Below the pieces are notes generated by a model. That model was not told the origin of the DNA and searched no databases. It saw nothing but the letters and a program-made list of their open reading frames with translations. DNA of 38,288 nt from Candidatus Kerfeldbacteria bacterium CG08_land_8_20_14_0_20_40_16 (lineage in GTDB: Bacteria > Patescibacteriota > Patescibacteriia > UM-FILTER-42-10), in contig PEXU01000057.1 of assembly GCA_002774635.1 (NCBI GenBank), positions 1 through 38,288 of the forward strand, in the 5' to 3' direction. The position numbers were made by a program, and so were the translations under genes. Shown here piece by piece: positions 8,481 to 16,809 of the stretch; position 1 is the first letter of the stretch; the number at the start of each line of letters is the position of its first letter.

Positions 8481-9713
8481 CTATTTATTTTTTATTTCCT
8501 TAATTCCTCCCAGATAAGATTGCAAGACTCTGGGGATTTCAACCGAGCCGTCTTTTTGCTGATAATTTTCTAAAATAGCAATAATCGTTCTTCCGGCGGC
8601 AAAAACCGTTCCATTTAAAGTATGGACAAATTCTTTCTGGCCCGTTTTTTTGTTCTGGTACCGGATGTTTAACCGACGGGCCTGAAAATCAGTGCAGTCT
8701 GATACCGAATGAGTTTCACGGTATTTATTTTGGCTAGGTATCCAGGCTTCAAGATCAAATTTTCGAGCTGCGGGATTGCCTAAATCGCCGGTACACATCT
8801 TAACAACCCGGTAAGGAATTTCCAGCTGCTGCATTAGCTTTTCTTCTAATGACAGCAAGTATTCATGCTCTTGATCGGAATTTTCGGGTTTAGTAAAGCA
8901 GAACATTTCTACCTTATCAAATTGATGGGCCCTGAAAATTCCTTTGACGTCTTTGCCATAAGATCCCGCTTCTCTTCGAAAACAGGTGGAATAGCTGATA
9001 TAACGTAGGGGTAGATCTTCTTCTTTTAGAATCTCATGCTGATACATCGGTCCAATGGATTGCTCGGAGGTCCCCACAAAATAAAGCTTGTCCTTTTCAA
9101 AATGATAAGCCTCTTTTTCCCCCCCGTGTTCCAAATAACCCATGGCTTGCATGGCGTCGTCCTTGATCATTACCGGCGGCAAAATAGGCTTAAAACCTTC
9201 TTTTATTAAAAGATCTAGAACAAAGTTGATTAAGGAAAACTGCAATAAAACAGCCTCATTTTTTAAATAGGTAAAGCGAGAACCAGAAACCTTAGCGGCT
9301 CTTTTTAGATCAATAATATCCAGCCTCTCCCCTATTTCAAGGTGATCGCGGGGCGAGAAATTGAATCTAGTTTTTTCGCCAACCGTTTTTATTATTTCAT
9401 TTTCTGATTCATCCTCGCCCACCCTTACATCATCCGCTGGAAGGTTTGGTACTTTTGAAAATAAATCATTGAATTCCGCCTCAATTTCGGAAAGTGATTT
9501 TTTATAGGCACTAATCTCATTTTTAAACTGTTTTGCCTTTTCCCGATCCGATGTTTTCCTTTGTTCCGATCTTTTTTGTTCAATTTCAGTCAGAAGTCTG
9601 CGTCTTTCTTCGTCCCACTTCAATAACTGGTCAAAATCAATATTAATGCCCTTGTTCCTAACGGCACTTTCTACTTTTTCCCTATTTTGACGAATAAATT
9701 TAATATCGATCAT
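8481..9713 (-). CDS. serS: seryl-tRNA synthetase
   Basis: A class II synthetase of 410 residues. The N-terminal coiled-coil tRNA-binding arm covers about 28-100. The catalytic domain carries motif 2 (STCFRREAGSYGKDVKGIFR, 242-261) and motif 3 (NGTVFAAGRTIIAILENYQQ, 367-386). The serine-binding TxE is present as TSEQ (215-218), but the following residues (SIGPMY) differ from the common VPLT. This looks like a lineage variant rather than loss of function. It lies one base after the HD hydrolase gene. Confidence 0.97.
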   Translation of the reverse strand: MIDIKFIRQNREKVESAVRNKGINIDFDQLLKWDEERRRLLTEIEQKRSEQRKTSDREKAKQFKNEISAYKKSLSEIEAEFNDLFSKVPNLPADDVRVGEDESENEIIKTVGEKTRFNFSPRDHLEIGERLDIIDLKRAAKVSGSRFTYLKNEAVLLQFSLINFVLDLLIKEGFKPILPPVMIKDDAMQAMGYLEHGGEKEAYHFEKDKLYFVGTSEQSIGPMYQHEILKEEDLPLRYISYSTCFRREAGSYGKDVKGIFRAHQFDKVEMFCFTKPENSDQEHEYLLSLEEKLMQQLEIPYRVVKMCTGDLGNPAARKFDLEAWIPSQNKYRETHSVSDCTDFQARRLNIRYQNKKTGQKEFVHTLNGTVFAAGRTIIAILENYQQKDGSVEIPRVLQSYLGGIKEIKNK

Positions 9714-9714
9714 T

Positions 9715-10266
9715 TTATAATCCTATTTCGTTGTTAATTGCTTGCATTGCTTCTAAACCAATTTTCGCAAATTCCTCTAAAGTCAAATCGAGCTCTTTAC
9801 AGGCGCTGATTACTTCGCGATTGGCTCCCCGAGCAAATGATTTTTCTTTATACCGATTTAATACATTTTCGGCTGTTAAACTGGCTATTTTTTTATCTGG
9901 CAATACTAAAGTAGCAGCAACAATTAAACCAGTTAAGGGATCAACGCAATAGAGCGACTGAGCCATTTTTGTTTCTCGAGGGATATTATGAATTTCATTA
10001 TGTGCCCTAACCGCCTTAACAACTTCTGAATCTAATCTCTTTTCTTCTAATAGAGCTGCTCCTTTAAGGCTGTGTTCTTGGGGATTATTCTTAGTCTCTT
10101 CATAATCAATATCATGCAGTAATCCCGCTAGCGCCCATTTGTCTTCGTCTTCTCCGAATTTTTGAGCCAATTTCTTCATTACCGCTTCAACGGCCAGCGA
10201 GTGTTTAATAAGATTCACATTTCTTAAGTTTTCTTTTAATAAGGATAACGCTTCAGCTCTATTCAT
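9715..10266 (-). CDS. HD-domain hydrolase
   Basis: 183 residues with a complete HD metal site: His22, His51-Asp52 in LLHDIDYEE, and Asp109 in CVDP. This matches the small stand-alone HD superfamily hydrolases (COG2316-like), whose substrates are mostly unknown; nucleotides or phosphorylated metabolites are likely. There is no membrane segment. Its start overlaps the lysS stop by 8 nt and serS follows after 1 nt, so it is tightly co-expressed with two synthetases. Any functional link to tRNA charging is inference. Confidence 0.85.
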   Translation of the reverse strand: MNRAEALSLLKENLRNVNLIKHSLAVEAVMKKLAQKFGEDEDKWALAGLLHDIDYEETKNNPQEHSLKGAALLEEKRLDSEVVKAVRAHNEIHNIPRETKMAQSLYCVDPLTGLIVAATLVLPDKKIASLTAENVLNRYKEKSFARGANREVISACKELDLTLEEFAKIGLEAMQAINNEIGL

Positions 10267-11746
10267 TTTTCTCTGATCTTAAGGTTGGAAATAAGACAAC
10301 TTCTTTTAAGTTAGAAGCATTACAAAGCAAGGCAATTAAGCGATCAAGGCCCATTCCAAAGCCAGCGGTGGGAGGCATTCCGTGTTTTAACGCTTCAATA
10401 AAGTCTTGGTCAAATCGCTGAGCCTCTTCATCTCCACCTTTTCTCAATTTTTCCTGCTCTTTAAGTCTTTCTAGTTGATCATCAGGATCATTGAGCTCGC
10501 TGAAACAGTTGGCTAGCTCAAAACCAGTAGCAATTAACTGGAAGCGCTCAACATATTGTGGATTATTCTTGATCTTTTTAGCCAGGGGCGAAAGCTCAAG
10601 GGGGTAGTCGGTTAAAAAAGTGGGCTGGATTAACTTAGGACGAACAAAATCTTTATAAAGCTCATCTAATATTTTTCCAACTCCATAGCTTTTCTCTATT
10701 TTCAGACCTTTGGATTGAGCTGCTTTAGCTAATTCTCCCCTACTCCTTATCTGGTCGATATTAATCCTGGTTTCCTTAAGCATCACCTCTTTAAATTTTA
10801 AACGCGGATAAGGAGGAGTAAAATCTATTTTTTTGTCTTTATATTCAATAATAAATCCGTGTTCCGTTTTGTCCATAATTTCAACAAAAAGCCTCTCGGT
10901 AAACTCCATTAAGTCATGGTAATCCCAATAAGCCACATAAAACTCCAGCATGGTAAATTCTGGATTGTGTGACCAATCAATCCCTTCATTTCTAAAACAG
11001 CGGGCAATTTCAAATACTCGCTCAAAACCGCCCACAATTAATTTTTTTAAATACAGCTCAGGAGCCACTCTTAGGTAAAAATCCTCAGCTAAGGCATTGT
11101 GGTGGGTAATAAACGGTCGAGCTGTGGCGCCTCCAGGAACCGGTTGCAAAACAGGGGTTTCTACTTCTAGAAAATTATTTTGATTCAAAAAATCACGAAT
11201 AGTTTTTATGATTTTTGATCTTCTTTTAAAAGTATTGACTACTTGAGGATTAGCTAATAGATCAAGATAGCGCTGACGATATCTTATTTCTGGATCAACC
11301 AGCCCGTGCCATTTTTCAGGAAGCGGCAAAATCGCCTTGGCAATTAAACAATAGCTCTTTACCAAAACAGTTTTTTCTCCCTTGTGGGTAGTAAAGAGTG
11401 TACCGGTTACCTGCAGAAAATCAGCGGGATCGATCTCATCGATTAGCAGTTGATACGATTTTTCTCCTATTTCATCTTTTTTAAAATAAAGCTGGATCTG
11501 CCCACTGGCATCTTGGATGTGAGCAAAAGTAGATCCGCCGTGACGACGAATACTCCTAATTCTTCCGGCCAATATTACCACCCCGTCCTTTTTCGCTAGA
11601 ACGGAATATTTGCCTAAAATCACTTCGATACTTTTCGATTTTTTGATTTTAGCAGGGAAGGGGTCGATATTTAGCAATTTAAGTCTCTGAATCTTCTGTC
11701 TACGAACCTCCTCTTCCTTTAGAAATCTGGGCGTTTCATTTTCCAC
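10259..11746 (-). CDS. lysS: lysyl-tRNA synthetase (class II)
   Basis: 495 residues. An N-terminal OB-fold anticodon-binding domain (about 55-145, with AGRIRSIRRHGGSTFAHIQD) precedes the class II core. Motif 2 is RCFRNEGIDWSHNPEFTMLE and motif 3 is GFGMGLDRLIALL near the C-terminus. Length is standard. It is the first gene of a seven-gene minus-strand run and has a clear promoter at 11771-11799, with a short GGA two bases before the ATG. Confidence 0.97.
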   Translation of the reverse strand: MENETPRFLKEEEVRRQKIQRLKLLNIDPFPAKIKKSKSIEVILGKYSVLAKKDGVVILAGRIRSIRRHGGSTFAHIQDASGQIQLYFKKDEIGEKSYQLLIDEIDPADFLQVTGTLFTTHKGEKTVLVKSYCLIAKAILPLPEKWHGLVDPEIRYRQRYLDLLANPQVVNTFKRRSKIIKTIRDFLNQNNFLEVETPVLQPVPGGATARPFITHHNALAEDFYLRVAPELYLKKLIVGGFERVFEIARCFRNEGIDWSHNPEFTMLEFYVAYWDYHDLMEFTERLFVEIMDKTEHGFIIEYKDKKIDFTPPYPRLKFKEVMLKETRINIDQIRSRGELAKAAQSKGLKIEKSYGVGKILDELYKDFVRPKLIQPTFLTDYPLELSPLAKKIKNNPQYVERFQLIATGFELANCFSELNDPDDQLERLKEQEKLRKGGDEEAQRFDQDFIEALKHGMPPTAGFGMGLDRLIALLCNASNLKEVVLFPTLRSEKNE

Positions 11747-11770
11747 TGTTTATTAATTAATGTTTTACCT

Positions 11771-11799
11771 ATTATAACATTAATCATAACTATTTTCAA
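11771..11799 (-). promoter_or_regulatory. sigma-70-type promoter for the lysS operon
   Basis: On the minus strand: TTGAAA (11794-11799), a 17-nt spacer, then a perfect TATAAT (11771-11776). Predicted transcription start is near 11764, giving a leader of about 18 nt before the lysS ATG at 11746. It lies immediately after the greA terminator. Confidence 0.85.
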
Positions 11800-11800
11800 A

Positions 11801-11824
11801 CAAAAAACTTGGATATGCTCCAAG
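11801..11824 (-). terminator. Rho-independent terminator after greA
   Basis: On the minus strand CTTGGA and TCCAAG form a perfect 6-bp stem with a 5-nt loop, followed directly by TTTTTTG. It lies 51 nt past the greA stop and isolates greA from lysS. Confidence 0.85.
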
Positions 11825-11875
11825 ATTTAAGAAGGCAATTTTTTAGATTCAGTTTTAGGGATTAAAATAATCCGA

Positions 11876-12340
11876 TTAGTTGATTTCAACAATCTTAAAT
11901 TTTTTTACTCCCTGGGGCACTTCTACCGAAACCTCGTCTCCGATTTTCTTATTAAGGAAAGCTTTTCCGAGAGGAGATTCGTTAGAAATTTTTCCACTGC
12001 TTGGATCGGATTCGTTTGATCCAACAATAATGTATTCAAATTGTTCATTTCCCGATTCCAGTTTAATTTTGGATCCAACTCTAACAATATCTGATTTTTT
12101 ATCAGATTTTATTATTTGGGAGTTCTTAATTACGTATTCTAATTCAATTATCTTTCCCTCGAAGAATGCTTGTTCCTCTTTAGCTTCAGTGTATTCTGCG
12201 TTTTCAGAAAGATCACCGAGCTCTTTCGCTTCTCTTATTCTTTCAGCAACTTCTTTTCTTTTTTCCGTTTTCAGATAATCCAACTCCTTTTTTAGCTTTT
12301 CCAGACCTTCTTTAGTGATGAAGGTATTCTTATCTTCCAT
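11876..12340 (-). CDS. greA: transcription elongation factor GreA
   Basis: 154 residues (family about 158). GreA rescues backtracked RNA polymerase by stimulating transcript cleavage. The N-terminal coiled coil contains the acidic tip DLSENAEYTEAKEEQ that reaches the polymerase active site. The C-terminal FKBP-like domain holds SPLGKAFLNKKIGDEVSV. It appears monocistronic, with a promoter at 12392-12419 and a terminator at 11801-11824. No Shine-Dalgarno precedes the ATG. Confidence 0.97.
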   Translation of the reverse strand: MEDKNTFITKEGLEKLKKELDYLKTEKRKEVAERIREAKELGDLSENAEYTEAKEEQAFFEGKIIELEYVIKNSQIIKSDKKSDIVRVGSKIKLESGNEQFEYIIVGSNESDPSSGKISNESPLGKAFLNKKIGDEVSVEVPQGVKKFKIVEIN

Positions 12341-12391
12341 TTTTTGGCTAAAATAAGCTAAATTTATAAATTCTAGGCAAATGTAATCTTA

Positions 12392-12419
12392 AGGATACGG
12401 GAAAATATTTTTTTGTCAA
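12392..12419 (-). promoter_or_regulatory. promoter of greA
   Basis: On the minus strand: consensus TTGACA (12414-12419), a 16-nt spacer, and TATCCT (12392-12397). The predicted leader is about 45-50 nt. The -35 box is partly covered by the palindrome at 12417-12436, which suggests regulation. Confidence 0.65.
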
Positions 12420-12436
12420 GTAAATAAAATTACTTG
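12417..12436. repeat. perfect palindrome, possible operator of greA
   Basis: CAAGTAA (12417-12423), a 6-nt spacer, TTACTTG (12430-12436): perfect 7-bp arms. One arm overlaps the first three bases of the greA -35 box. It is not followed by a U-tract on either strand, so a terminator is unlikely. A repressor-type operator is the better guess. Confidence 0.5.
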
Positions 12437-12460
12437 CAAACATAACGATTAATAATGATT

Positions 12461-14389
12461 TTACCTTTGATTAAAATACCAGTTAAATCCTTCCCTTGCT
12501 ACCGGCAAAGCAGTTGCGTGCCCTTCGCCCCCCTTTTCTACAATAACGGTAATTACAATTTCAGGACTATCGTAAGGAGCAAAGCCGGTAAACCAAGCGT
12601 GAGTTTTATCCTCCTCTCCAATTTGAGCCGTTCCGGTTTTCCCAGCCGCCGGCACAACTAGACTTTGTAAAGCGCTGGCGCTACCAGCGGTAACAGCCTG
12701 TCTTAATCCTTCCCGGACAGTCTTGAGGTAAGAAGACTGAATAAAATCTTTTCTAATTACTACTGGGTCTTTTTTCAATGCTTGGTTTGATTCTGGATCT
12801 TGAGTCGATTGAACCAAATGGGGTTGGTAAAGTGTTCCGCCATTAGCAATTGCGGCGGTATAATCAGCCACTTGCAACGGAGTCACTAAGATATCTCCCT
12901 GACCGATTGCCAAATGATATGTGTCGCCTAAATACCAGCGTTCCCCTTTAGCATCTTCTTTCCATTGTTTAGTGGGTAAAAATCCGTTTGCTTCCGCAGT
13001 GAAATCAATGCCCAGCGTCTCTCCTAATCCAAAAAGACGGGCATATTGATTGATGCGATCGACTCCTAAGCCAGTAAAGTCTTCGTACCCTCCTCCAATA
13101 GTGTAAAAAAAGGTATTTACTGATTCGGCTAATGCTTTCTTGACGTCCGTTAGGCCATGCCCCCCTGCTTTCCAGTCCGGAAAAAAATTGGGACCCACCT
13201 GCAGACCACCCGTGCTCAAAACAGTAGTTTGGGGAGTAATAATCCCCTCTTGTAGAGCGGCGGAGGCGATTATTGGCTTAATTGTGGAGCCCGGAGGATA
13301 TTGGCCCGACACCGCTCTCATAAACAGGGGTCGATTTGGATCATTAATTAGATTCTGAAAATTTTCCAGAGAAATCCCCTTAATAAATTCATTACTGTCG
13401 AATCCCGGTACGCTTACTAAAGCCAGCACTTCTCCATTTCGGGGATCAAGCGCTACTGCCGCTGCACCCGGGGAATTGGTGTTGGATACCATTTTTTTTA
13501 AACTCTGGTCCAGAACTTTTTGTAGTCCCAAATCAATAGCTAAGGTAATGTTTTGGCCTGATCGGGGGTCCTTGCTGGCAATTAATTTCTTTTCCTTTCC
13601 CAATGAATCAACCTCTATTCTTTTTTTGCCATCTTCCCCTCTTAGTATTTTTTCGTATTGATATTCTAGCCCTGTTTTTCCAATCGTATCGGTTAATAGA
13701 TAGTCCTGGTTTTCCGAGAGCTCCAGTTCTTCCACGGTTATTTTCCCAGTATAGCCGATTAAATGAGCGGTGGAATCAGGTTCCAAGTATTCTCGGCTGT
13801 CTTTAATGCTGAAATTAATGCCGGGAAATAGCCTTGTTTCTACCCGTAGCAAGAGAGCCTGATCATATTCGATGTATTCCTGAATCTCAATTGGTTCATA
13901 AGAATAAGTTGGTACCCCCTCTAATTTCTGTTCTATCTCCTCGGCGGAGATTTTGATTATTCTGGCGACCGTCCCGATAATATTTTTTCTTTCTCCTGGT
14001 TCTTCAGGAAGATCAGCAGGAATTATCGAAAGAGTAAAATTTGGAACATTCCTGGTAAGAAGGGTTTCATTGCGATCGTAAATTACCCCCCGCCGAGCTT
14101 TGATAGTCTGAATTCGGATTCGATTCCCTTCGGAGATTTCTCGATATTCCTTACCTTCCACTAGCTGGAACCAAAAGGTTCGAAAAAAGATTACTATTAG
14201 TCCAATTCCAATAATTCCCAATACTACTCTTGTTTTTTTGTAGTTAATGGACGGTTTTAAGGTAGCGGGATTGTATGGGGAGTCCGGTAAGTCATCACCT
14301 AGCTTTGAATCGCGACTGTAATTCGCTAGATTATTGTCTCTAATTTCATCTGTGTTACCATAGATTTCAAAAGGATTGAAACGTTTCAT
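12461..14389 (-). CDS. mrdA: penicillin-binding protein 2 (elongasome transpeptidase)
   Basis: 642-residue class B PBP that cross-links peptidoglycan during cell elongation with RodA and MreBCD. It has a 50-residue cytoplasmic tail, a membrane segment at about 54-72, a PBP dimerisation domain (RRGVIYDRN at 99-106), then the transpeptidase domain. All active-site motifs are intact: STIK (368-371, nucleophile Ser368), SVN (423-425) and KTGT (584-587). It is last in the mreBCD-mrdA run, 1 nt after mreD. No rodA is present in the window, and no clear terminator follows. Confidence 0.96.
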   Translation of the reverse strand: MKRFNPFEIYGNTDEIRDNNLANYSRDSKLGDDLPDSPYNPATLKPSINYKKTRVVLGIIGIGLIVIFFRTFWFQLVEGKEYREISEGNRIRIQTIKARRGVIYDRNETLLTRNVPNFTLSIIPADLPEEPGERKNIIGTVARIIKISAEEIEQKLEGVPTYSYEPIEIQEYIEYDQALLLRVETRLFPGINFSIKDSREYLEPDSTAHLIGYTGKITVEELELSENQDYLLTDTIGKTGLEYQYEKILRGEDGKKRIEVDSLGKEKKLIASKDPRSGQNITLAIDLGLQKVLDQSLKKMVSNTNSPGAAAVALDPRNGEVLALVSVPGFDSNEFIKGISLENFQNLINDPNRPLFMRAVSGQYPPGSTIKPIIASAALQEGIITPQTTVLSTGGLQVGPNFFPDWKAGGHGLTDVKKALAESVNTFFYTIGGGYEDFTGLGVDRINQYARLFGLGETLGIDFTAEANGFLPTKQWKEDAKGERWYLGDTYHLAIGQGDILVTPLQVADYTAAIANGGTLYQPHLVQSTQDPESNQALKKDPVVIRKDFIQSSYLKTVREGLRQAVTAGSASALQSLVVPAAGKTGTAQIGEEDKTHAWFTGFAPYDSPEIVITVIVEKGGEGHATALPVAREGFNWYFNQR

Positions 14390-14390
14390 A

Positions 14391-14921
14391 TTATTTTCCT
14401 TTTAAATCTAAAAACAGCTTCTGAAACTTATTAGTTATGAGCCGAGTAGCAAAAAATATGATTAGTGCGGCAAATCCATTAATAATGGTTTGCCATAATA
14501 GTCCGATCCACAACTCCCTCCCGTCCAGAAGATGAAGATTTGAGGTATTAAATAAGTAGAAAAGATAAGAAACAATCAATAGTAAAAGATTATAGATTAC
14601 TGTACCCGCTATCGAAAGTAATAAAAAGGTGTAGAGAGAACGATTAGTTAAAAAATTATTAAACAAAAACATCAGAGCTATAGCCGTAACAATAATAATG
14701 ACGGTAATCATTCCGAAAGGATAAGGGGAGAACAACTCACCAACGGCGCCGGTTATTAATGACCACCAGAGCAGCGGAATTTCCTCAAAATAAAATACAA
14801 GAAAAACAAGAAAAAGAATAAGAATATTTAAACGTGCAACGCTATCAGTCAGATTGATAAAACTAATCTGAATAATATTCAGTAATAAAATAATCAAAAA
14901 AAATGCAATGTGTCTCAACAT
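14391..14921 (-). CDS. mreD: rod shape-determining protein MreD
   Basis: A 176-residue, very hydrophobic protein with about five or six membrane helices and no soluble domain. Sequence conservation in MreD is weak; the call rests on size, topology (FSPYPFGMITVIIIVTAIAL is typical of the family) and its position between mreC and mrdA. The gaps are 6 nt to mreC and 1 nt to mrdA. It is a membrane partner of MreC in the elongasome. Confidence 0.85.
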   Translation of the reverse strand: MLRHIAFFLIILLLNIIQISFINLTDSVARLNILILFLVFLVFYFEEIPLLWWSLITGAVGELFSPYPFGMITVIIIVTAIALMFLFNNFLTNRSLYTFLLLSIAGTVIYNLLLLIVSYLFYLFNTSNLHLLDGRELWIGLLWQTIINGFAALIIFFATRLITNKFQKLFLDLKGK

Positions 14922-14927
14922 TTGGGC

Positions 14928-15734
14928 TCAAGGAATAATTATTGATAAAACATCCAGTCTTTCGAGAGAAATCGGAGATTCAATAGTGGCGGTTTGGAAA
15001 AGTTCTTCTGTTTTTTTATCAATCTCGTTTATTTGGCCGATTACTAGACCGGAGGGGATATTTTCTTCTAGGCCAGAGGTTACCACGATTTGTCCTTTTG
15101 TTATTTCTTCAGACTGTGGGATAAGTTGCATTTCTAAAGCTAAACCCAATTTTCCGATAACTACCCCTGGACTGTTATTCTCGTTCTGAACTTGAGCTCC
15201 GACGGCACTACGAGAATCGGAAATAACCAACATTTGAGCGGTTGAATCCTCAACCTCAATGATTTTTCCTACTAAAATTCCATTAAGATAGATAACGGGA
15301 TAACCAACCCGGATGTCGTCTTTTTTTCCTCTGTCTACTAAATAAACTTGAGTAGTAGTGTCAGAAGGCTTCCCAATAATTTGAGCAGCTACCGCCTGGT
15401 AGTTCTTTGATACTAAAAAATTCAATTCTTGTTGTAATATCTCACTTTTACTGATCAAAGAATGCAATCTTGCGTTTTCAATCAACGCGTCACCTAACTT
15501 ATCTTTCAATTCATTATTTTCTTTTTCCAACTCTTCCTTGGATAAATTACTTTGATTGGCAAAAATGTTCAATCCTAGCCGGTAAGTTACTTTTTCAATT
15601 GGTTTCACCAAATAAATTAAGACATTTTCTACTGGTTTAAGAATGCCAACCCAGTGCAAAAAAATCAGTAGCACTAAGGCTACAAGAATCGAAAGGTAGA
15701 TATTTATTTTTGGGCTAAATATTTTTTGCCGCAT
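14928..15734 (-). CDS. mreC: rod shape-determining protein MreC
   Basis: 268 residues: short basic N-terminus, a membrane segment at about 11-32, a coiled coil at about 65-110, then the extracytoplasmic double beta-barrel. The VNKG-type motifs are seen as VDRGKKDDIRVGYPV, ILVGKIIEV and VVTSGLEENIPSGLVIG. It couples cytoplasmic MreB to PBP2. It lies between mreB (15-nt gap) and mreD. Confidence 0.94.
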   Translation of the reverse strand: MRQKIFSPKINIYLSILVALVLLIFLHWVGILKPVENVLIYLVKPIEKVTYRLGLNIFANQSNLSKEELEKENNELKDKLGDALIENARLHSLISKSEILQQELNFLVSKNYQAVAAQIIGKPSDTTTQVYLVDRGKKDDIRVGYPVIYLNGILVGKIIEVEDSTAQMLVISDSRSAVGAQVQNENNSPGVVIGKLGLALEMQLIPQSEEITKGQIVVTSGLEENIPSGLVIGQINEIDKKTEELFQTATIESPISLERLDVLSIIIP

Positions 15735-15749
15735 TTACGTACCTGATTA

Positions 15750-16805
15750 CTATTTCAGTCCATTTTCCTCGTGTGTTGATAAAACAAAGAGCTCCTTTAC
15801 CGACTCAATATCTTCTAAAATAATCCCAGTTCCTCTTACTACGGCGGTAAGGGGGTCGTCGATAATATGGACTGGAATTTTAGTCTCTAAGGCAATTGCT
15901 TTATCAAGTCCTCTTAACAATGCTCCTCCGCCTGTTAAGACTACACCACGTTCAAAAATATCTGCCACTAGCTCTGGTGGTGTGACTTCAATGGTGGATT
16001 TGATATTCTCAATAAAAATTCGAAGGGTGCGAGAAATCGCCTCTTGAATTTGAGTAGAGGTAATTATCACTTCTTTCGGTAAGCCAGAAATAAGGTCGCG
16101 GCCTTTCATTTTAGTCTCTCTTATTTCTTTTTCCGGGAAGGCGGATCCTATCTCGATTTTAATTTGTTCAGCCGTTCTTTCTCCTAACAGAAGGTTAAAT
16201 TTGTCCCGAGCATATTGAATAATATTACTATCCAGCTCATTTCCCGCAATTCTCAGCGACTTCCAGGTGACGACGCCACCTAGGGAGATTACCGCAATCT
16301 CGGTTGTACCCCCTCCAATATCAACTACCAAGTTACCAATGGAGGTTTGAATGGGCAATCGTGCTCCAATGGCCGCCGCCATTGGTTCTTCGATTAAAAA
16401 CACCTGGCGAGCTCCTGCGTTCAGCGCCGCATCTTCTACCGCTTTTCTTTCCACTTCCGTTACTCCTATTGGGATTCCAATTACAATCCGTGGTCTTGGC
16501 AAGAGCGAGAAGGATTCCCGATGCACTTTTTCAATGAAATGCTTAAGCATTTTTTCAGTCACTTCGAAATCGGAAATCACGCCATCAGATAAGGGATGGC
16601 TTGCAGTAATGTGAGCTGGTGTTTTGCCAATCATATTTTTTGCATCATTACCAACGGCTAATATTTGATCAGTTCGGGTATTAATGGCAACAATCGATGG
16701 TTCGTTAATTACAATTCCTTTATCTTTAACATAAACCAGGGTATTGGAGGTACCCAGATCGATTCCTATATCTTGTGAAAATCGTCCGAATAAATTATCA
16801 AACAT
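15750..16805 (-). CDS. mreB: rod shape-determining protein MreB (canonical operon copy)
   Basis: A 351-residue bacterial actin that forms membrane-associated filaments guiding wall synthesis. The phosphate-1 loop is DIGIDLGTSNTLVYV near the N-terminus, phosphate-2 is VVDIGGGTTEIAVISLGG, and the adenosine motif is VLTGGGALLRGLDKAI. I chose the ATG at 16805, which gives MFDNLFGRFSQDIGIDLG. It leaves a 4-nt gap to proS, whereas the longer frame from 16850 would overlap proS by 41 nt and add 15 unconserved residues. A paralogue lies at 23363-24367. Confidence 0.95.
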   Translation of the reverse strand: MFDNLFGRFSQDIGIDLGTSNTLVYVKDKGIVINEPSIVAINTRTDQILAVGNDAKNMIGKTPAHITASHPLSDGVISDFEVTEKMLKHFIEKVHRESFSLLPRPRIVIGIPIGVTEVERKAVEDAALNAGARQVFLIEEPMAAAIGARLPIQTSIGNLVVDIGGGTTEIAVISLGGVVTWKSLRIAGNELDSNIIQYARDKFNLLLGERTAEQIKIEIGSAFPEKEIRETKMKGRDLISGLPKEVIITSTQIQEAISRTLRIFIENIKSTIEVTPPELVADIFERGVVLTGGGALLRGLDKAIALETKIPVHIIDDPLTAVVRGTGIILEDIESVKELFVLSTHEENGLK

Positions 16806-16809
16806 ATGT

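Noticed and set aside
12417-12436. Palindrome as the terminator of mrdA
   Set aside because: On the minus strand it is followed by ACAAAAAAA, not a U-tract, so it cannot act as a standard terminator.
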